Assembly: GCA_030710605.1 (NCBI GenBank)
Contig: CP092870.1
Span: 55,637,532-55,701,531 of the forward strand
From: Cordylochernes scorpioides
Lineage: Eukaryota > Arthropoda > Arachnida > Pseudoscorpiones > Chernetidae
DNA length: 64,000 nt
Direction of reading: 5' to 3'
In this document: positions 30,060 to 40,049 of the stretch, one piece after another
Layout of the letters: the number at the start of each line of letters is the position of its first letter
Numbering within the stretch: the first letter of the stretch is position 1
Position numbers and translations under genes: made by a program
The notes under the pieces: model-generated
What the model saw: only the letters and a program-made list of their open reading frames with translations
Told to the model about the DNA's origin: nothing
Databases searched by the model: none

Positions 30060-30387
30060 TTTAATGGTATTTTTTAAAGAAATGACGCAAAATTATATGG
30101 GGATATATATTCATTTTTGATTCCCAAAGAGTTAAAATATTTAAATCATAAAATGTTGAAAATACATTTGAATCTTAATAATAAATTTACAGAAACTGCA
30201 ATATATCACAGGGATACAGGTAAAAATTATATAGTTCACACCTTTGATTGATCAATCTTCGAATTTTCCATAGAAAGATAATTTTCTGACTAATTCTGTT
30301 AAACTTGGTCATCACAGAAATAGTTAAAGAGATTGTTTAAAGTTGTAACACGACAAATAATAACCAATTTTAAGGTTTTAAAAAGCA
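30060..30387. other. AT-rich spacer, no feature seen
   Basis: Both strands closed by stops; no repeat boundaries recognised. Confidence 0.4.
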
Positions 30388-30680
30388 TAGGGCCCCTCTT
30401 CTGTCAAATTAAACGTCAAACCTAGACGCCATCTATCTAGTTTTGATGTTTAATTTGATGGGAGAGGAGTCCTATGCTTTTTAGATCAATTTCCTCCATG
30501 GTCTCTAGGTGGACGCTTCTCAGTTTGTCAAAGCTGGTGTTGTGGCTTTGTCACCGACCCGAGACTGTTATTTTGCGGCGATGGCCAATAGATGGAGTCT
30601 AGGTTTGACGTTTAATTTGACGGGAGAGGAGTCTTATGCTCTTTTAGAACAATTTACTCCCAGCAAAATTTTCATCTAAT
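30388..30680. repeat. Repeat family B, third copy (ribozyme 5' part missing)
   Basis: Two direct ~45-bp blocks of the type 'gtttaatttgacgggagagg' plus 'agtcctatgct' (about 30446 and 30614) flank the conserved core on the minus sense (30500-30558). Homology to the other copies starts at 'ccatggtctctaggtgg' (30496), that is at stem III next to the presumed hammerhead cut. Confidence 0.6.
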
Positions 30681-30746
30681 TCTAAGGTCATTTGAAGGAT
30701 CTGATATTTGAACATTGTTATTAGAAATCAAATAATATAAAGAAAA

Positions 30747-32054
30747 CTAGCGGATGTACCCGGCTTCGCCCGGGTTTTACCCTAGTGAAAGTTTACCTAA
30801 CCAACATTAGTTAAAACAATTCTAGAAAACATCCAATCCCTACTGAATCTATACTTGGCAAGATAACTTTATGTTTGATTATCTGCTCCACCTAGCTGTA
30901 CCCGTTCAAACGTTGCTGTCTTTGAACAAAAAGGCAGTTTTAATACCTAAATAATAATTTAATAATGATCAAATGTATACAATACATCAAAATGAAAATT
31001 AACAATAAAATTATCCCTACATAAATGTCATTTGAATATAACATAAGTAAAAATAATAGATATATTTTGATAATTTGAAACTCGTAAATTTGAATCTCTC
31101 GATAAAGTGAACATTTTTTCCCAGTCCCTTGAAAAATACTCGATAAGTTGAATAAAATCAATATTAATTTTATCATTATTCTTGTCTCAGATAAATTGCT
31201 GTGTCATCTGAATTTTGTCTTTCCTAATTTTCTACATTACAAAATCATCATTTTATCTATTCTCCCAATATATATTTCTTGAAATAAAAGACACTTCGGC
31301 CAGTGAATCTTTTTATTGTCTCGACGTTTCGACAAAAATCTTTTGTCCTCGTCAGGAGCGAACAAAAAATAAAACATTAGGCAAAGCGTTAGAAATATAT
31401 ATGTTGTAGATAAATGATAAAACTAACTTTGACTTGTGCGCAATGATTAGGTAGAAATCTTACTTTTGATAAATAATTTTTAAGATAATAAACTTATAAA
31501 AAAAATAATTGATATATTTTGATAATTTGAAACTCGTAAATTTGAATCTCTCGATAAAGTGAACATATTTTCCCGGTACCTTGAAAAATACTCGATAAGT
31601 TGAATAAAATCAATATTAATTATCATTATTCTTGTCTCAAATAAATTGCCGTGTCATCCTGAATTTTGTCTTTCCTAATTTTCTACATTACAAAATCATC
31701 ATTTTATCTATTCTCCCAATATATATGTTGTAGATAAATAATAAAACTAACTTTGACTTGTGCGCAATTAATAGGTAGAAATCTTACTTTTGATAAATAA
31801 TCTTTAAGATAATAAACTTAGTGATAATAAAACTTAAAGATAAAAAAAACTTGTTAACATCGTCGCAATGGAGGCGCTGCTTGCGAGTTAAATCTACAAA
31901 TCTGCAAATAACTCAAAGGATATTCAAGATATTCAAGAAATTATTACTCAAAAACCTTCCCGGGGATATACCTAATAATATCCCAAAATTTCACGGCGAT
32001 TGGATGCATGATTTTTGAATCTATAGAGTACAGACAGACAGACATTCAATTTTT
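30747..32054 (-). mobile_element. Non-autonomous Helitron (H3)
   Basis: Minus-strand 3' end CTAG|T at 30747-30750 with the hairpin CCCGGGCGAAGCCGGG at 30759-30774. The 5' side (TTGAATGTCTGTCTG) abuts the 5' end of H4 head-to-head; the last few terminal bases are lost. Internally a ~340-bp block is duplicated (about 31065-31275 and 31510-31710), the first carrying the extra insertion at 31276. Confidence 0.8.
31276..31393 (-). mobile_element. Penelope-type hammerhead relic inserted in Helitron H3
   Basis: The duplicated Helitron block at 31700 shows the empty site 'cccaatatatatgttgtag'; here ~118 bp are inserted in the 'atatat'. The minus strand carries CUGACGA (31355-31349), a 7-bp stem II (GACAAAA/UUUUGUC) with one bulged G, GAAA and GUC; stem I pairs CUC/GAG. 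The missing C opposite the bulged G is probably a decay mutation. The end 'ttcttgaaataaaaga' resembles the palindrome at 61114. Confidence 0.65.
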
Positions 32055-32056
32055 TA

Positions 32057-32560
32057 TCTATATATATAAAAATGAATGTAAGTGTGTGTGTCTGTTTGTT
32101 TGTTTGTCCTTTATGCCTGACCAAACTACTCATTGGATCGCCATGAAACTTTGGGAAGTTATTTAGTATAGTACTGGGAAGGTTTCTAGCAAATAAATTT
32201 TTGAAATAACTTTTCGCCTAGAAATAATCAAGATAAATATTCTAATTTATCTGTTATAATTCAACAATCTGCTCTAAATATTATCATGATGATACGATGA
32301 TTTTGTAATGTAGAAAATTAGGAAAGACAAAATTCAGGATGACACGGCAATTTATTTGAGACAAGAATAATGATACAATTCAAAGGCAAGATACTATTCC
32401 TTTAACTTCCAATTACCGAGGGAACCAATTAATATTGATTTTATTCAACTTATCGAGTATTTTTCAAGGGACCGGGAAAAAAATGTTCACTTTATCGAGA
32501 GATTCGTTAGACAAACTTTTACTCGGGTAAAACCCGGGCGAAGCCGGGTACGTCCGCTAG
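32057..32560 (+). mobile_element. Non-autonomous Helitron (H4)
   Basis: TC at 32057-32058 with TATATATATAAAAATGAATG leader; ends CTAG at 32557-32560 followed by T; hairpin CCCGGGCGAAGCCGGG at 32533-32548. Its 5' 200 bp differ from H2 and H3 but its 3' half is shared, so it is a related subfamily. Confidence 0.85.
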
Positions 32561-32595
<35 letters not shown>

Positions 32596-33313
32596 TAAAA
32601 ACTATATAACAAAATTATAACAGTGATTCTACTTTTAAAACCTAAGGAGCAAACTGATAATAATGATAACTTATATCAATTAGATTTGATTAGATTAGCA
32701 AGCTAAATCTAAATTAATTATAATAATAAATAGTTATTTAATTTTATAGTCCAGTTTTGTATTAAGATTATCTTCACTATTATGATCATTTAAATTCAAA
32801 TTATAAAATTTGTAAAATGTTATTAATTTGTAGATAGAGAGAGAAAAAAAAATCCTTTACTTCTAATACATCATCAAGTTAATTATATATTTATAATTAA
32901 TAACAAAAAAATTAACAACGTAACGTCTTTTGTATCGGCTTTTACACGTCATATAGACATACTCTAATCCTATATATAGAATAATCGAAGTGAGAATATA
33001 TATAATAGTTAGAAAAAAGAGAGAAAGACAGAACCATGCACTTTTAATCAAACTAATAATAAGGAAAAAAAAAATTTGTAAAGAAGGTAGATAAGATTGT
33101 TAGTATATATATATTTTTATAATTGTATATTTTATCCTTTTTTTTTTTTTAAGATTTTTTAAGGTTTTTTTATTTTATAATATGATTATAAATAGTTGTA
33201 TTTAGTAATATATCTATAGTATGAATTAACATTTGTTATAAGTTTGGATATTATGTTTTGAAACCCTAATGCTAGACCAGACATACACAAAAAACTTTAA
33301 ATTGAAATAAATT

Positions 33314-33402
33314 GGAAAAAGAGATCTGCTGGACCGGGGATCTTCAGATAAAAGTCCAACGACATTTCACCCCTTCTTTATTATGTCATAGATCTCTTTT
33401 AA
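33314..33402 (-). ncRNA. Conserved stem-loop in the Naiad 3' UTR (copy 2)
   Basis: Counterpart of 18443-18529. Outer arms AAAGAGATCT/AGATCTCTTT and inner GTTGGAC/GTCCAGC are kept despite substitutions elsewhere. Confidence 0.55.
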
Positions 33403-33971
33403 ACCGGATTTTATGTGTTAATATTAAGTTGTTTCAGTGAAATATTTAAATGAACATATATAACAGATACAAGTGTTAACAAATTCAAACTGTAAACCTA
33501 CCTCGACCGCGGCGTCCTCCATTGTGAATATCTATTTCTGGCTGACACATGTTGCGGGAGGGGGGACATTTCAAATTTAGACCATTTATTCAGAATTTTT
33601 TGAACAACAAGAAAATTAAAGAAGAAAGGGAAAATAGTTAAGGGAAGAAAGTTGAATTTCATAATCTTTACAGCTAGTTATGTCAAAATAACTGATTCAA
33701 CACTTATTCATCTTTTAATATTCCTTTAAAAAGGCAAATTATAAGAGTTTAATAAAGCTATTAATTGTGCAAATTCACCTTTATTTAACTTCCATTTTCC
33801 TCCCCAGAAATTGGAGATTAAACAAAATGAACTATATACTATAACACTTTAAAAATCTTGTGAAAAAATCTTTTAATCAGTTATTTAATCAAAGTTCTAT
33901 TAACTGTTAAAGATTATAAATTTGTATTAGTAGAAAGTTGATTTCATAAATGGATAATTCCATTTTTTTTT

Positions 33972-34738
33972 TTAATATTTTATAATTGATATACTGTTGA
34001 AATATTTTACTTGTTTGATACTAAATTTGTTTTTAATAAATTCCATGTTTAAATTTTTAACATCTTCTATGAAATTATCTAATATATTATTTATTCTATA
34101 AAATCTTAGAAACTGACCATAATATATACCCTTACAGCAATTTAATGATATATTAGAATTCATATTACAGTATTTTATAATATTGAAATTATAATTACTC
34201 TTTTTATTATAAACTCTAACAGCACTATTTGTAAGGTCTATATTTAAGTCTAAAAAGTTAACTTTTTTGTTTCTATAAATTTTTTCATTGTTCTTAAGTT
34301 TCAAGTATTTAGGATATATTTCAGGTATTAATTTTTTAAACTGTGGATTATTAAATATTATTATGTCATCTACATATCGGAATATTTGCCAATTAATATT
34401 ATTTTGTAGAAAGTATTCTCTTTCGTACCAGAACAACACCAGATTGGCTAATAAATGACTAGAAGAAGTTCCCATGGGAACGCCTTCTGATTGAATATAT
34501 ATTTTATTTTTAAATTCTATATAGTTAAAATTTAAAAATGTTTCCAGTAGAGTTTTTGCTGTTTTAAGATCTAATTTTATTGTTTTATATCTGTTATGAA
34601 TAATTTTAATGTAGAAAGTTTTGTCATTAATGAATTCATTAAATAAATTGGTTATTTTATTATTTAGATCTCTTAAATTTATTTTAGAATATAGGTCCTC
34701 AAAGTCAAATGTGTGTACTGTTTCAATGTTTGTCCAAT
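33972..34738 (-). pseudogene. Naiad reverse transcriptase fragment (copy 2)
   Basis: C-terminal RT, in frame from the truncation point: motif A TFDFEDL, motif B EGVPMGTSSSHLLANL, motif C RYVDDIIIF, then KVNFLDLNI and the same C-terminus ending IIKY. Differs from copy 1 by scattered substitutions (for example Pro to His in motif B). It lacks a start, the endonuclease and the fingers, so it cannot act alone, though the catalytic residues are kept. Confidence 0.88.
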
Positions 34739-34881
34739 ATATAAAGGCATCTCCTTATCGTGCAACTGAAAGTTGCTGATGGCTGGCGCCATCTATCGGA
34801 ATAAATATCAACTATTCTCGTTGATTTTTAATTATTCCAGAATTGGCCAAATACCCATTCTTGATTAATCAAGAAAAGCTA

Positions 34882-34923
34882 ACCACGGACGCGTTTCGGG
34901 CTGTTGGCCCTCATCAGCGTGGT
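34882..34923 (-). ncRNA. Type I hammerhead ribozyme adjoining Naiad copy 2
   Basis: Sequence core identical to the array units at 24.7-25.5 kb; predicted cut between 34888 and 34887. Same strand as the RT, about 145 nt before the join. Confidence 0.92.
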
Positions 34924-35219
34924 GCAAGGTGTACCTCAACGACCAAAAAATTGGTCATTAAGGCATCCTGAAAAATCATGAAACGGGTAGTTAAGGCCAG
35001 AATTGCGTGAGGACGCTACACAATGTGAAAAAATAGTACAAATGTAACATTGTACTGGGATAAGGTGCATAAATTAAGAAAAAGGCATCTCCTTATCGTG
35101 CAACTGAAAGTTGCTGATGGCTGGCGCCATCTATCGGAATAAATATCAACTATTCTCGTTGATTTTTAATTATTCCAGAATTGGCCAAATACCCATTCTT
35201 GATTAATCAAGAAAAGCTA

Positions 35220-35251
35220 ACCACGGACGCGTTTCGGGCTGTTGGCCCTCA

Positions 35252-35252
<1 letters not shown>
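35220..35252 (-). ncRNA. Truncated hammerhead at the 5' edge of Naiad copy 2
   Basis: Keeps AUGA, stem II, GAAA, stem III and the GUC site, but the first core bases and the 5' strand of stem I are replaced by (AT)n. Its site lies 338 nt from that of the complete unit. Confidence 0.85.

Positions 35253-35286
<34 letters not shown>
35253..35286. repeat. (AT)n tract bounding Naiad copy 2
   Basis: About 16 AT units; forms the 5' target edge of the element. Confidence 0.85.
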
Positions 35287-35287
<1 letters not shown>

Positions 35288-35419
35288 TATGACATTTATA
35301 ATGATGAATTGGAAGAATCAATATATCAAAAATAATTATTTTCTAAAACATTTTGTCATATATATAACTCATTGTAAATATAAAACTATACACATTTATG
35401 GTTGCATGTGTAAATGATT

Positions 35420-36120
35420 TTGTAGAAAATATAGCTACATCAAGCAATAGTTTGTTTTATTTCTGGACGTTTCAGTGACTTTCTTTCATTTTACTCAGGG
35501 GAATGATTATTTTGAATTTCATTTCTATATATGGGTAGAAATAGGATTCTGGTAGTAGGATGGTCTAAACTGTTGGTTTTCAACCACTACGACCTGGGTT
35601 CGAATCCCGCATTGGAAACTTTTTTCAAATTAAAAAAATGCTCCAATGGTCCCCGAATATTTTGCAAAGTCCAACCCCACCAGCGAGTGCAAGTAACCAA
35701 ACAGGGCTCTGGCACATTATAAAGTGAAAAGTCAAACTGCTTTTAACATGTGTAGACATGTGATGCACTTACAGTAAAAGCAGTCGTCAAATTCTACTCA
35801 CCATGTTTATCATGGCCTGTACCATGTGTACTAGGGATAATAATTTTAAAAAAAGAAATAGGATTCAAAATAATCATTCCCCTGAGTATATTGACAGATA
35901 GAAACTGAAATGTCGAAGATTGAACATATCATTGGTTGATGTAGTTATATTTCCTTCAAACCAACTTCCGATAATTTGTTCAATTCTTGACGTTTCAGTG
36001 TCTCGCTGGCACTCTCCACAAGTAGAATATTTTGAATCCTAGTTAAACTTATATAGAGAAATATGGTCACTGAAGCATCGAGAATTAAACAAATTATTGT
36101 TTGATGCAACTATATTTGTT
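35420..36120. repeat. Two adjoining palindromic (foldback) repeats
   Basis: Arms around 35422-35536 and 35855-35960 are imperfect inverted copies ('actcaggggaatgattattt' against 'aaataatcattcccctgagt'), with SINE-3 inserted in the right arm. A similar pair follows (about 35965-36000 and 36055-36110). All arms share a 'acgtttcagtg'-type word. Probably a foldback or MITE family; no target duplication found. Confidence 0.6.
35550..35853 (+). mobile_element. tRNA-derived SINE, near full length (SINE-3)
   Basis: Flanked by a 13-bp duplication, agaaataggattc (35537-35549 and 35854-35866). Contains A- and B-box region (gggttcgaatccc), the conserved body and the 'ctagggataataa' 3' tail. Confidence 0.9.
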
Positions 36121-36480
36121 TCTGTTGTGGGTCGATGTTACAAAAACAAAACAGCCGTATAGGCGATTATATAAATATATGATTATTATTGGATATAAGG
36201 ATATTTATTGACAATAGAATAACAACCGCACACCGCAGTAAAACATAAGCAATCTAAGGTATAAACAAGGAAGAAGACTGACGGTTGAGGTGGGCCATTC
36301 CCATTGGTCAATTCATTTTCATGCAGCACCTTCAAGCGGTGGCCGCGTCCACGCTTCCCTTATCAGTTTCCAAGCTAACTTCCAACCAAAGAGCGATGAC
36401 TGACATTTGTAAATAATCTTATGCTACAAAGGTCTATCTTCGATTCAGCGAGTTTTGTTAGTTTCCTGGTACAGTCGAAC
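36121..36480. other. Possible LTR or retroelement remnant
   Basis: The minus strand has a moderately GC-rich block with a 'gtttatacc' TATA-like site and 'caataaatatcc' polyadenylation-like site, in LTR-like order, downstream of the ORF at 36655. No paired copy or target duplication seen. Confidence 0.3.
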
Positions 36481-36481
36481 T

Positions 36482-36627
36482 TTAATAATTCGGAGTCCAA
36501 GTAATAAAAAAAAATATCGAATTATCCAAAAATTGGATTTAAAAACTGAAGTTCTATTTATAGGAAATTCTAAGGACCAAGATAAATATTTGAATTAAAC
36601 GACGTTTGAATTACCCAAGTTCTACTG
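36482..36627. mobile_element. pogo/Tigger-like MITE, family A (146 bp)
   Basis: Ends CAGTCGAACTTTAATAATTC and complement of CAGTAGAACTTGGGTAATTC, with TA at 36480-36481 and 36628-36629. Same family as 20973-21145. Confidence 0.85.
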
Positions 36628-36654
36628 TATATCTAAGACCTACTGTTGTTCCAC

Positions 36655-36936
36655 TCACTTATAGAGGTCTTTGAAGTTCACATATGGAATCTCCAAGGGC
36701 GGCCTGGAACTTCCAAATTTCGCCAGCCGAAGAAGGTTGAATTCGGCGAAGGTAAAGTCGCCCATTCTCTCAGCCTGACGTGGTGGGGGAGTGAGCGACA
36801 TTTTGTCAAGATCTCCGATGTTGATCTCACGCACCACTTCGAGCTCTGGTATCTCCAAAACTAATGGGTCTTCTATTCTTTCTGCAGAAATCAGTGGGAT
36901 CTTGTCCTTAGATTTGAATCTCAGCGAGCGAGCCAT
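36655..36936 (-). CDS. Hypothetical 93-residue protein
   Basis: MARSLRFKSKDKIPLISAER start, then LEIPELEVVREINIGD, PPPRQAERMGDFTFAEFNLL and a C-terminus ending VNFKDLYK. Codon use is richer in G/C than the surrounding noise, suggesting genuine coding. I recognise no domain. The preceding sequence (minus) 'tgctggacgaacc' and the LTR-like block downstream hint at a short retroelement Gag-like protein, but a small host gene or fragment is also possible. Confidence 0.35.
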   Translation of the reverse strand: MARSLRFKSKDKIPLISAERIEDPLVLEIPELEVVREINIGDLDKMSLTPPPRQAERMGDFTFAEFNLLRLAKFGSSRPPLEIPYVNFKDLYK

Positions 36937-36939
36937 GGT

Positions 36940-37562
36940 TCGTCCAGCACAAACGATAATCTAATCAAGTAATAATTATAGGGTGTGATGGGTCAAAAAT
37001 ATTATTTTTGTGTATTGTAAATATTATATTTTTCTATAAGAATAAAGTGTTCGCTTCTTCCGTCGAAATAGACGATAAAACCAAAGGTCATATATTGACC
37101 GCTTCTGCAAACAAGCAAACTCAGATCAGTGGCAAAGCGAAAAGACCAGCTTTGGCAAATTGAGAAGCGACCACCTGGAGATCATGGATTCAGGCCAATG
37201 GCCCTTACAAGCTTGATACCTTAATATGATTGAGTGGAGATAAGAAAGAAGAAGAAGTTTTGTACTGAGGTGATAACCTAAAATGCATTATGTCAATGAT
37301 CTTTTTTCAATTCAATACTCAAGAATATTGTGAATCGACATTATGTATATTCGTAAAAATAGCGAAGTTTGAGTTTCTTCGGGAAACTGAAGTGTGAATT
37401 TTATAATATATATGGTATGCAGGTTATCCTTTAATCTGATAGATGTGGTCAGGCGTCAATGACGAGGCAGGTTGGATGTCACCTCAGAGAGAGACCAGCG
37501 CCGAAGATTCTGACAAGGTCCAGGAGGATGTGGCCTATATGAGGCAGAGATGAAATGATGTT
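36940..37562. other. Spacer with repeat family B fragment (fourth copy)
   Basis: 37060-37220 carries the family B core in plus sense ('accagctttggcaaattgag') and a much decayed ribozyme segment on the minus strand (CUUGUAA, GGGCC/GGCCU, GAAU at 37169-37220). The rest has no supported feature. Confidence 0.45.
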
Positions 37563-37946
37563 TGTTGTTCGCGTTTACCACCGAGCTCAAATCCTATGCG
37601 CCACGGTGCAGCGATGAATAAAACTTGACTTTGTTCTGTGGTTTGAATAAAATGAACTCCAAGCAAACTGATAAGGAACCTATGAATATTTAATTCATCT
37701 TTGAATTGGCTACATTAATGAATGACTTAAACTACTAGAATGACTGACTTAAAACAACTAGAATGACTGACTACACTAACTGAATAACTAGCAAAAAAAA
37801 AAAAATATATATATACAACAGTGTTGCCGAATCAATAAAATATGTACACAGATTAAATCAAAATAAAATAAAGAATTATGCAAAACAATGACCAAACAAT
37901 TTGTATTAAATGACAAATAAGAAAATATACAATATTTAACCAAACA
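37563..37946 (-). repeat. BEL/Pao 3' LTR (384 bp)
   Basis: Begins TGTTGTTCGCG and ends AACCAAACA on the plus strand. Pair of 43505-43896. Confidence 0.93.
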
Positions 37947-37962
37947 TACTCCCCCCCGTTGG
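37947..37962 (-). other. BEL/Pao polypurine tract
   Basis: The minus strand reads AACGGGGGGGAGTA immediately before the 3' LTR. Confidence 0.8.
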
Positions 37963-37988
37963 ACAGCCTAGTCCAACAAGAATAGAAT

Positions 37989-39569
37989 TCATTCCTTAAA
38001 TGGCAGAGGAGCTATCTTGGTGATGGGACGCTTGAGTACATTCTTTGGAGTTTTAAGGTCTACGACTCGCACGTGTCCGTCTGGTCCTTTATAAGTCTTG
38101 ATGATTCGCGCCAGAGGCCAATGATGAGGAGGTGTGGAGTCTTGTTTCATGAGTACAAGCTGTCCAGATTGTAGATCTTGATGAGTCCTATGCCACCTTG
38201 GACGTGCTTGCAACAGATTAAGATAGTCTTGGGACCATTTTTTCCAAAAACTAATCTTCATTGATTGGATACATTTCCAACGGGAAATGTGATTTAAATC
38301 ATCCACAACTTCATCTGGAATAGCCAGAATAGGGGAACCAATAAAAAAATGTGAAGGAGTTAGTGCTTCATAAGAATCAAAGTTGGAATCAAGGGGAAGA
38401 AGTGGTCTCGAATTTAGAATTGCTTCTATCTGAGTAAGCAACGTATAGAATTCTTCAAAGTTAAGAATGGCCGACTTCGTTACTTTGATTAAATGACTTT
38501 TAACAGATTTAATACCTGCCTCCCAAAGTCCACCAAAATGGGGAGCGGAGGGAGGAATAAAATGCCACCTAATCCCTTTTTGAGCACAGAAATTTTGAAT
38601 ATCCAACTCCCTGTAAAAATCCAACAAAACTCTATTGGCCAATTTGAAATTTGTAGCATTATCACTGAAAATATCTGATGGCAAGCCGCGTCTTGAGGTG
38701 AATCTCCTAAGAGTAGCTATAAATGCTTCTGCAGTGAGATCAGAAACCACCTCAAGATGTATTGCCTTGGTGGTGAAACAAACGAATAAAACAATATAAG
38801 TCTTAAACAGTATTTTTGATCTTTTTAACATTGGCTTAGTAATGATAGGGCCCGCCAAATCTACTCCGACTCGTTGGAAAGGCCGGGATGGCACCACCCT
38901 TTCAAGTGGTAATTCACCCATAATTTGAGTCACGACCTTGGATCGATGTTTAAAACAGGTAATACACCGATTCAGAACTCTCTTCACTGCAGCTTTACAA
39001 GAAATAATCCAATACTTCTGAGAAATCATAGATAACGTTGTTTGCAGACCCGAATGTAGAGATTGCTTATAATAATATTCGATAATCAAATCTGTACAAT
39101 GATGTCTTTTTGGTAGGATTATTGGATGTCTTCGATTAGAGTCAAGATTTGAATGTTGAAGTCTTCCTCCAACTCTAAGAATTCCATCAGCATCAAGGAA
39201 AGGATTTAGGAACCTGAGATTGCTTTTCCCCGACACAAAGCCCTTATTTCGAAGCCAACCAATATCCTGAGTAAATTCTTGATTTTGAATTAATATGATG
39301 ACCTTAACCGTTGCATTATGAACTTCTGAGGCTGATAGGAATCGATTTAACGATTTATTAGTTGATTTACAATTTGAAATGAATCTTAAACAAAATGCCA
39401 TTACATCAACTGTTCTTATCCAAGATAAGTATTTCAGAAGTAATTCAGGCATAGGTCCCATTATAGAGTGATAGACCAAGATTGTCGACCTCTCCTCAAT
39501 CAATGTTTCCGGAGAGAGTTCATCTGAGGGATGCAAATCAACGCAAGAATCAACCGATGGGTCCTGCAA
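37989..39569 (-). CDS. BEL/Pao integrase
   Basis: Open frame of 526 codons, in the same frame as RNase H and RT but cut off by the TAG at 39570. Domain order: zinc-binding H/H/C/C (HCTDLIIEYYYKQSLHSG ... CITCFKH), catalytic DDE core (GVDLAGPII; DIFSDNATNFK; GGLWEAGIKSVKSH) and the BEL-type C-terminal domain (GQLVLMKQDSTPPHHWPLAR, then GPDGHVRVVDLKT). It ends LPFKE, 40 bp from the 3' LTR. All catalytic acidic residues are present. Alone it lacks a proper start; it would be made only as part of the polyprotein. Confidence 0.9.
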   Translation of the reverse strand: MQDPSVDSCVDLHPSDELSPETLIEERSTILVYHSIMGPMPELLLKYLSWIRTVDVMAFCLRFISNCKSTNKSLNRFLSASEVHNATVKVIILIQNQEFTQDIGWLRNKGFVSGKSNLRFLNPFLDADGILRVGGRLQHSNLDSNRRHPIILPKRHHCTDLIIEYYYKQSLHSGLQTTLSMISQKYWIISCKAAVKRVLNRCITCFKHRSKVVTQIMGELPLERVVPSRPFQRVGVDLAGPIITKPMLKRSKILFKTYIVLFVCFTTKAIHLEVVSDLTAEAFIATLRRFTSRRGLPSDIFSDNATNFKLANRVLLDFYRELDIQNFCAQKGIRWHFIPPSAPHFGGLWEAGIKSVKSHLIKVTKSAILNFEEFYTLLTQIEAILNSRPLLPLDSNFDSYEALTPSHFFIGSPILAIPDEVVDDLNHISRWKCIQSMKISFWKKWSQDYLNLLQARPRWHRTHQDLQSGQLVLMKQDSTPPHHWPLARIIKTYKGPDGHVRVVDLKTPKNVLKRPITKIAPLPFKE

Positions 39570-40049
39570 CTAATGTGGTCCCTGCCACCATAACTGGTTA
39601 TCAATCAATTGTGCAGGAGTTAGTCCTCTTGTAGCCAAGTCTGCAGGGTTTTCCGAACCTGGTACATGGAACCATGAATGGGGTGGTGTCTTTCTCTGAA
39701 TAGTTGAAACCCTATTAGCAACAAAAGTCTTCCATCTTTTAGATTCTGATTTTATCCAATTAAGAGCAATGGTAGAGTCGCTCCACAAGAAAATTTGATC
39801 AAAATGCAAACTCAATGACTCTTTCACCGCAACAAATAAATTTGCCAACAGCAAAGCTGAACACAGTTCCAAGCGGGGCAGAGATAAGGCCTTGATTGGA
39901 GCAACTTTTGTTTTAGATGCAATTAAAGATATATCAATTGATCCATCATGCTTACAAGATTTTACATAAATAATTGCTGCATAGGCCTTTTCCGAAGAAT
40001 CACAAAATCCATGTAATTCTAGAGTGAGAATAGAATTTCGGCAAGGAAT
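39570..40049 (-). pseudogene. BEL/Pao RNase H segment between two nonsense codons
   Basis: Same frame as RT and integrase. After the TAA at 40050 the frame continues with LELHGFCDSSEKAYAAIIYV, PRLELCSALLLANL, FLWSDSTIALNW and SENPADLATRGL, the BEL/Pao RNase H signature, and closes at the TAG at 39570. Apart from the two stops the region reads cleanly. Confidence 0.85.

Larger units (their letters stand above)
32593..35252 (-). mobile_element. Naiad-type Penelope-like element, copy 2 (5'-truncated, with hammerhead units)
   Basis: Bounded by (AT)n on both sides (35253-35286 and 32567-32592). On the minus strand: a truncated ribozyme unit, a complete ribozyme unit, then an abrupt join at 34738 to the RT palm (sequence corresponding to 17079 onward in copy 1), the RT C-terminus and the ~1.4-kb 3' UTR. 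Endonuclease and RT fingers are missing. Ribozyme units and RT thus belong to one insertion. Confidence 0.85.
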
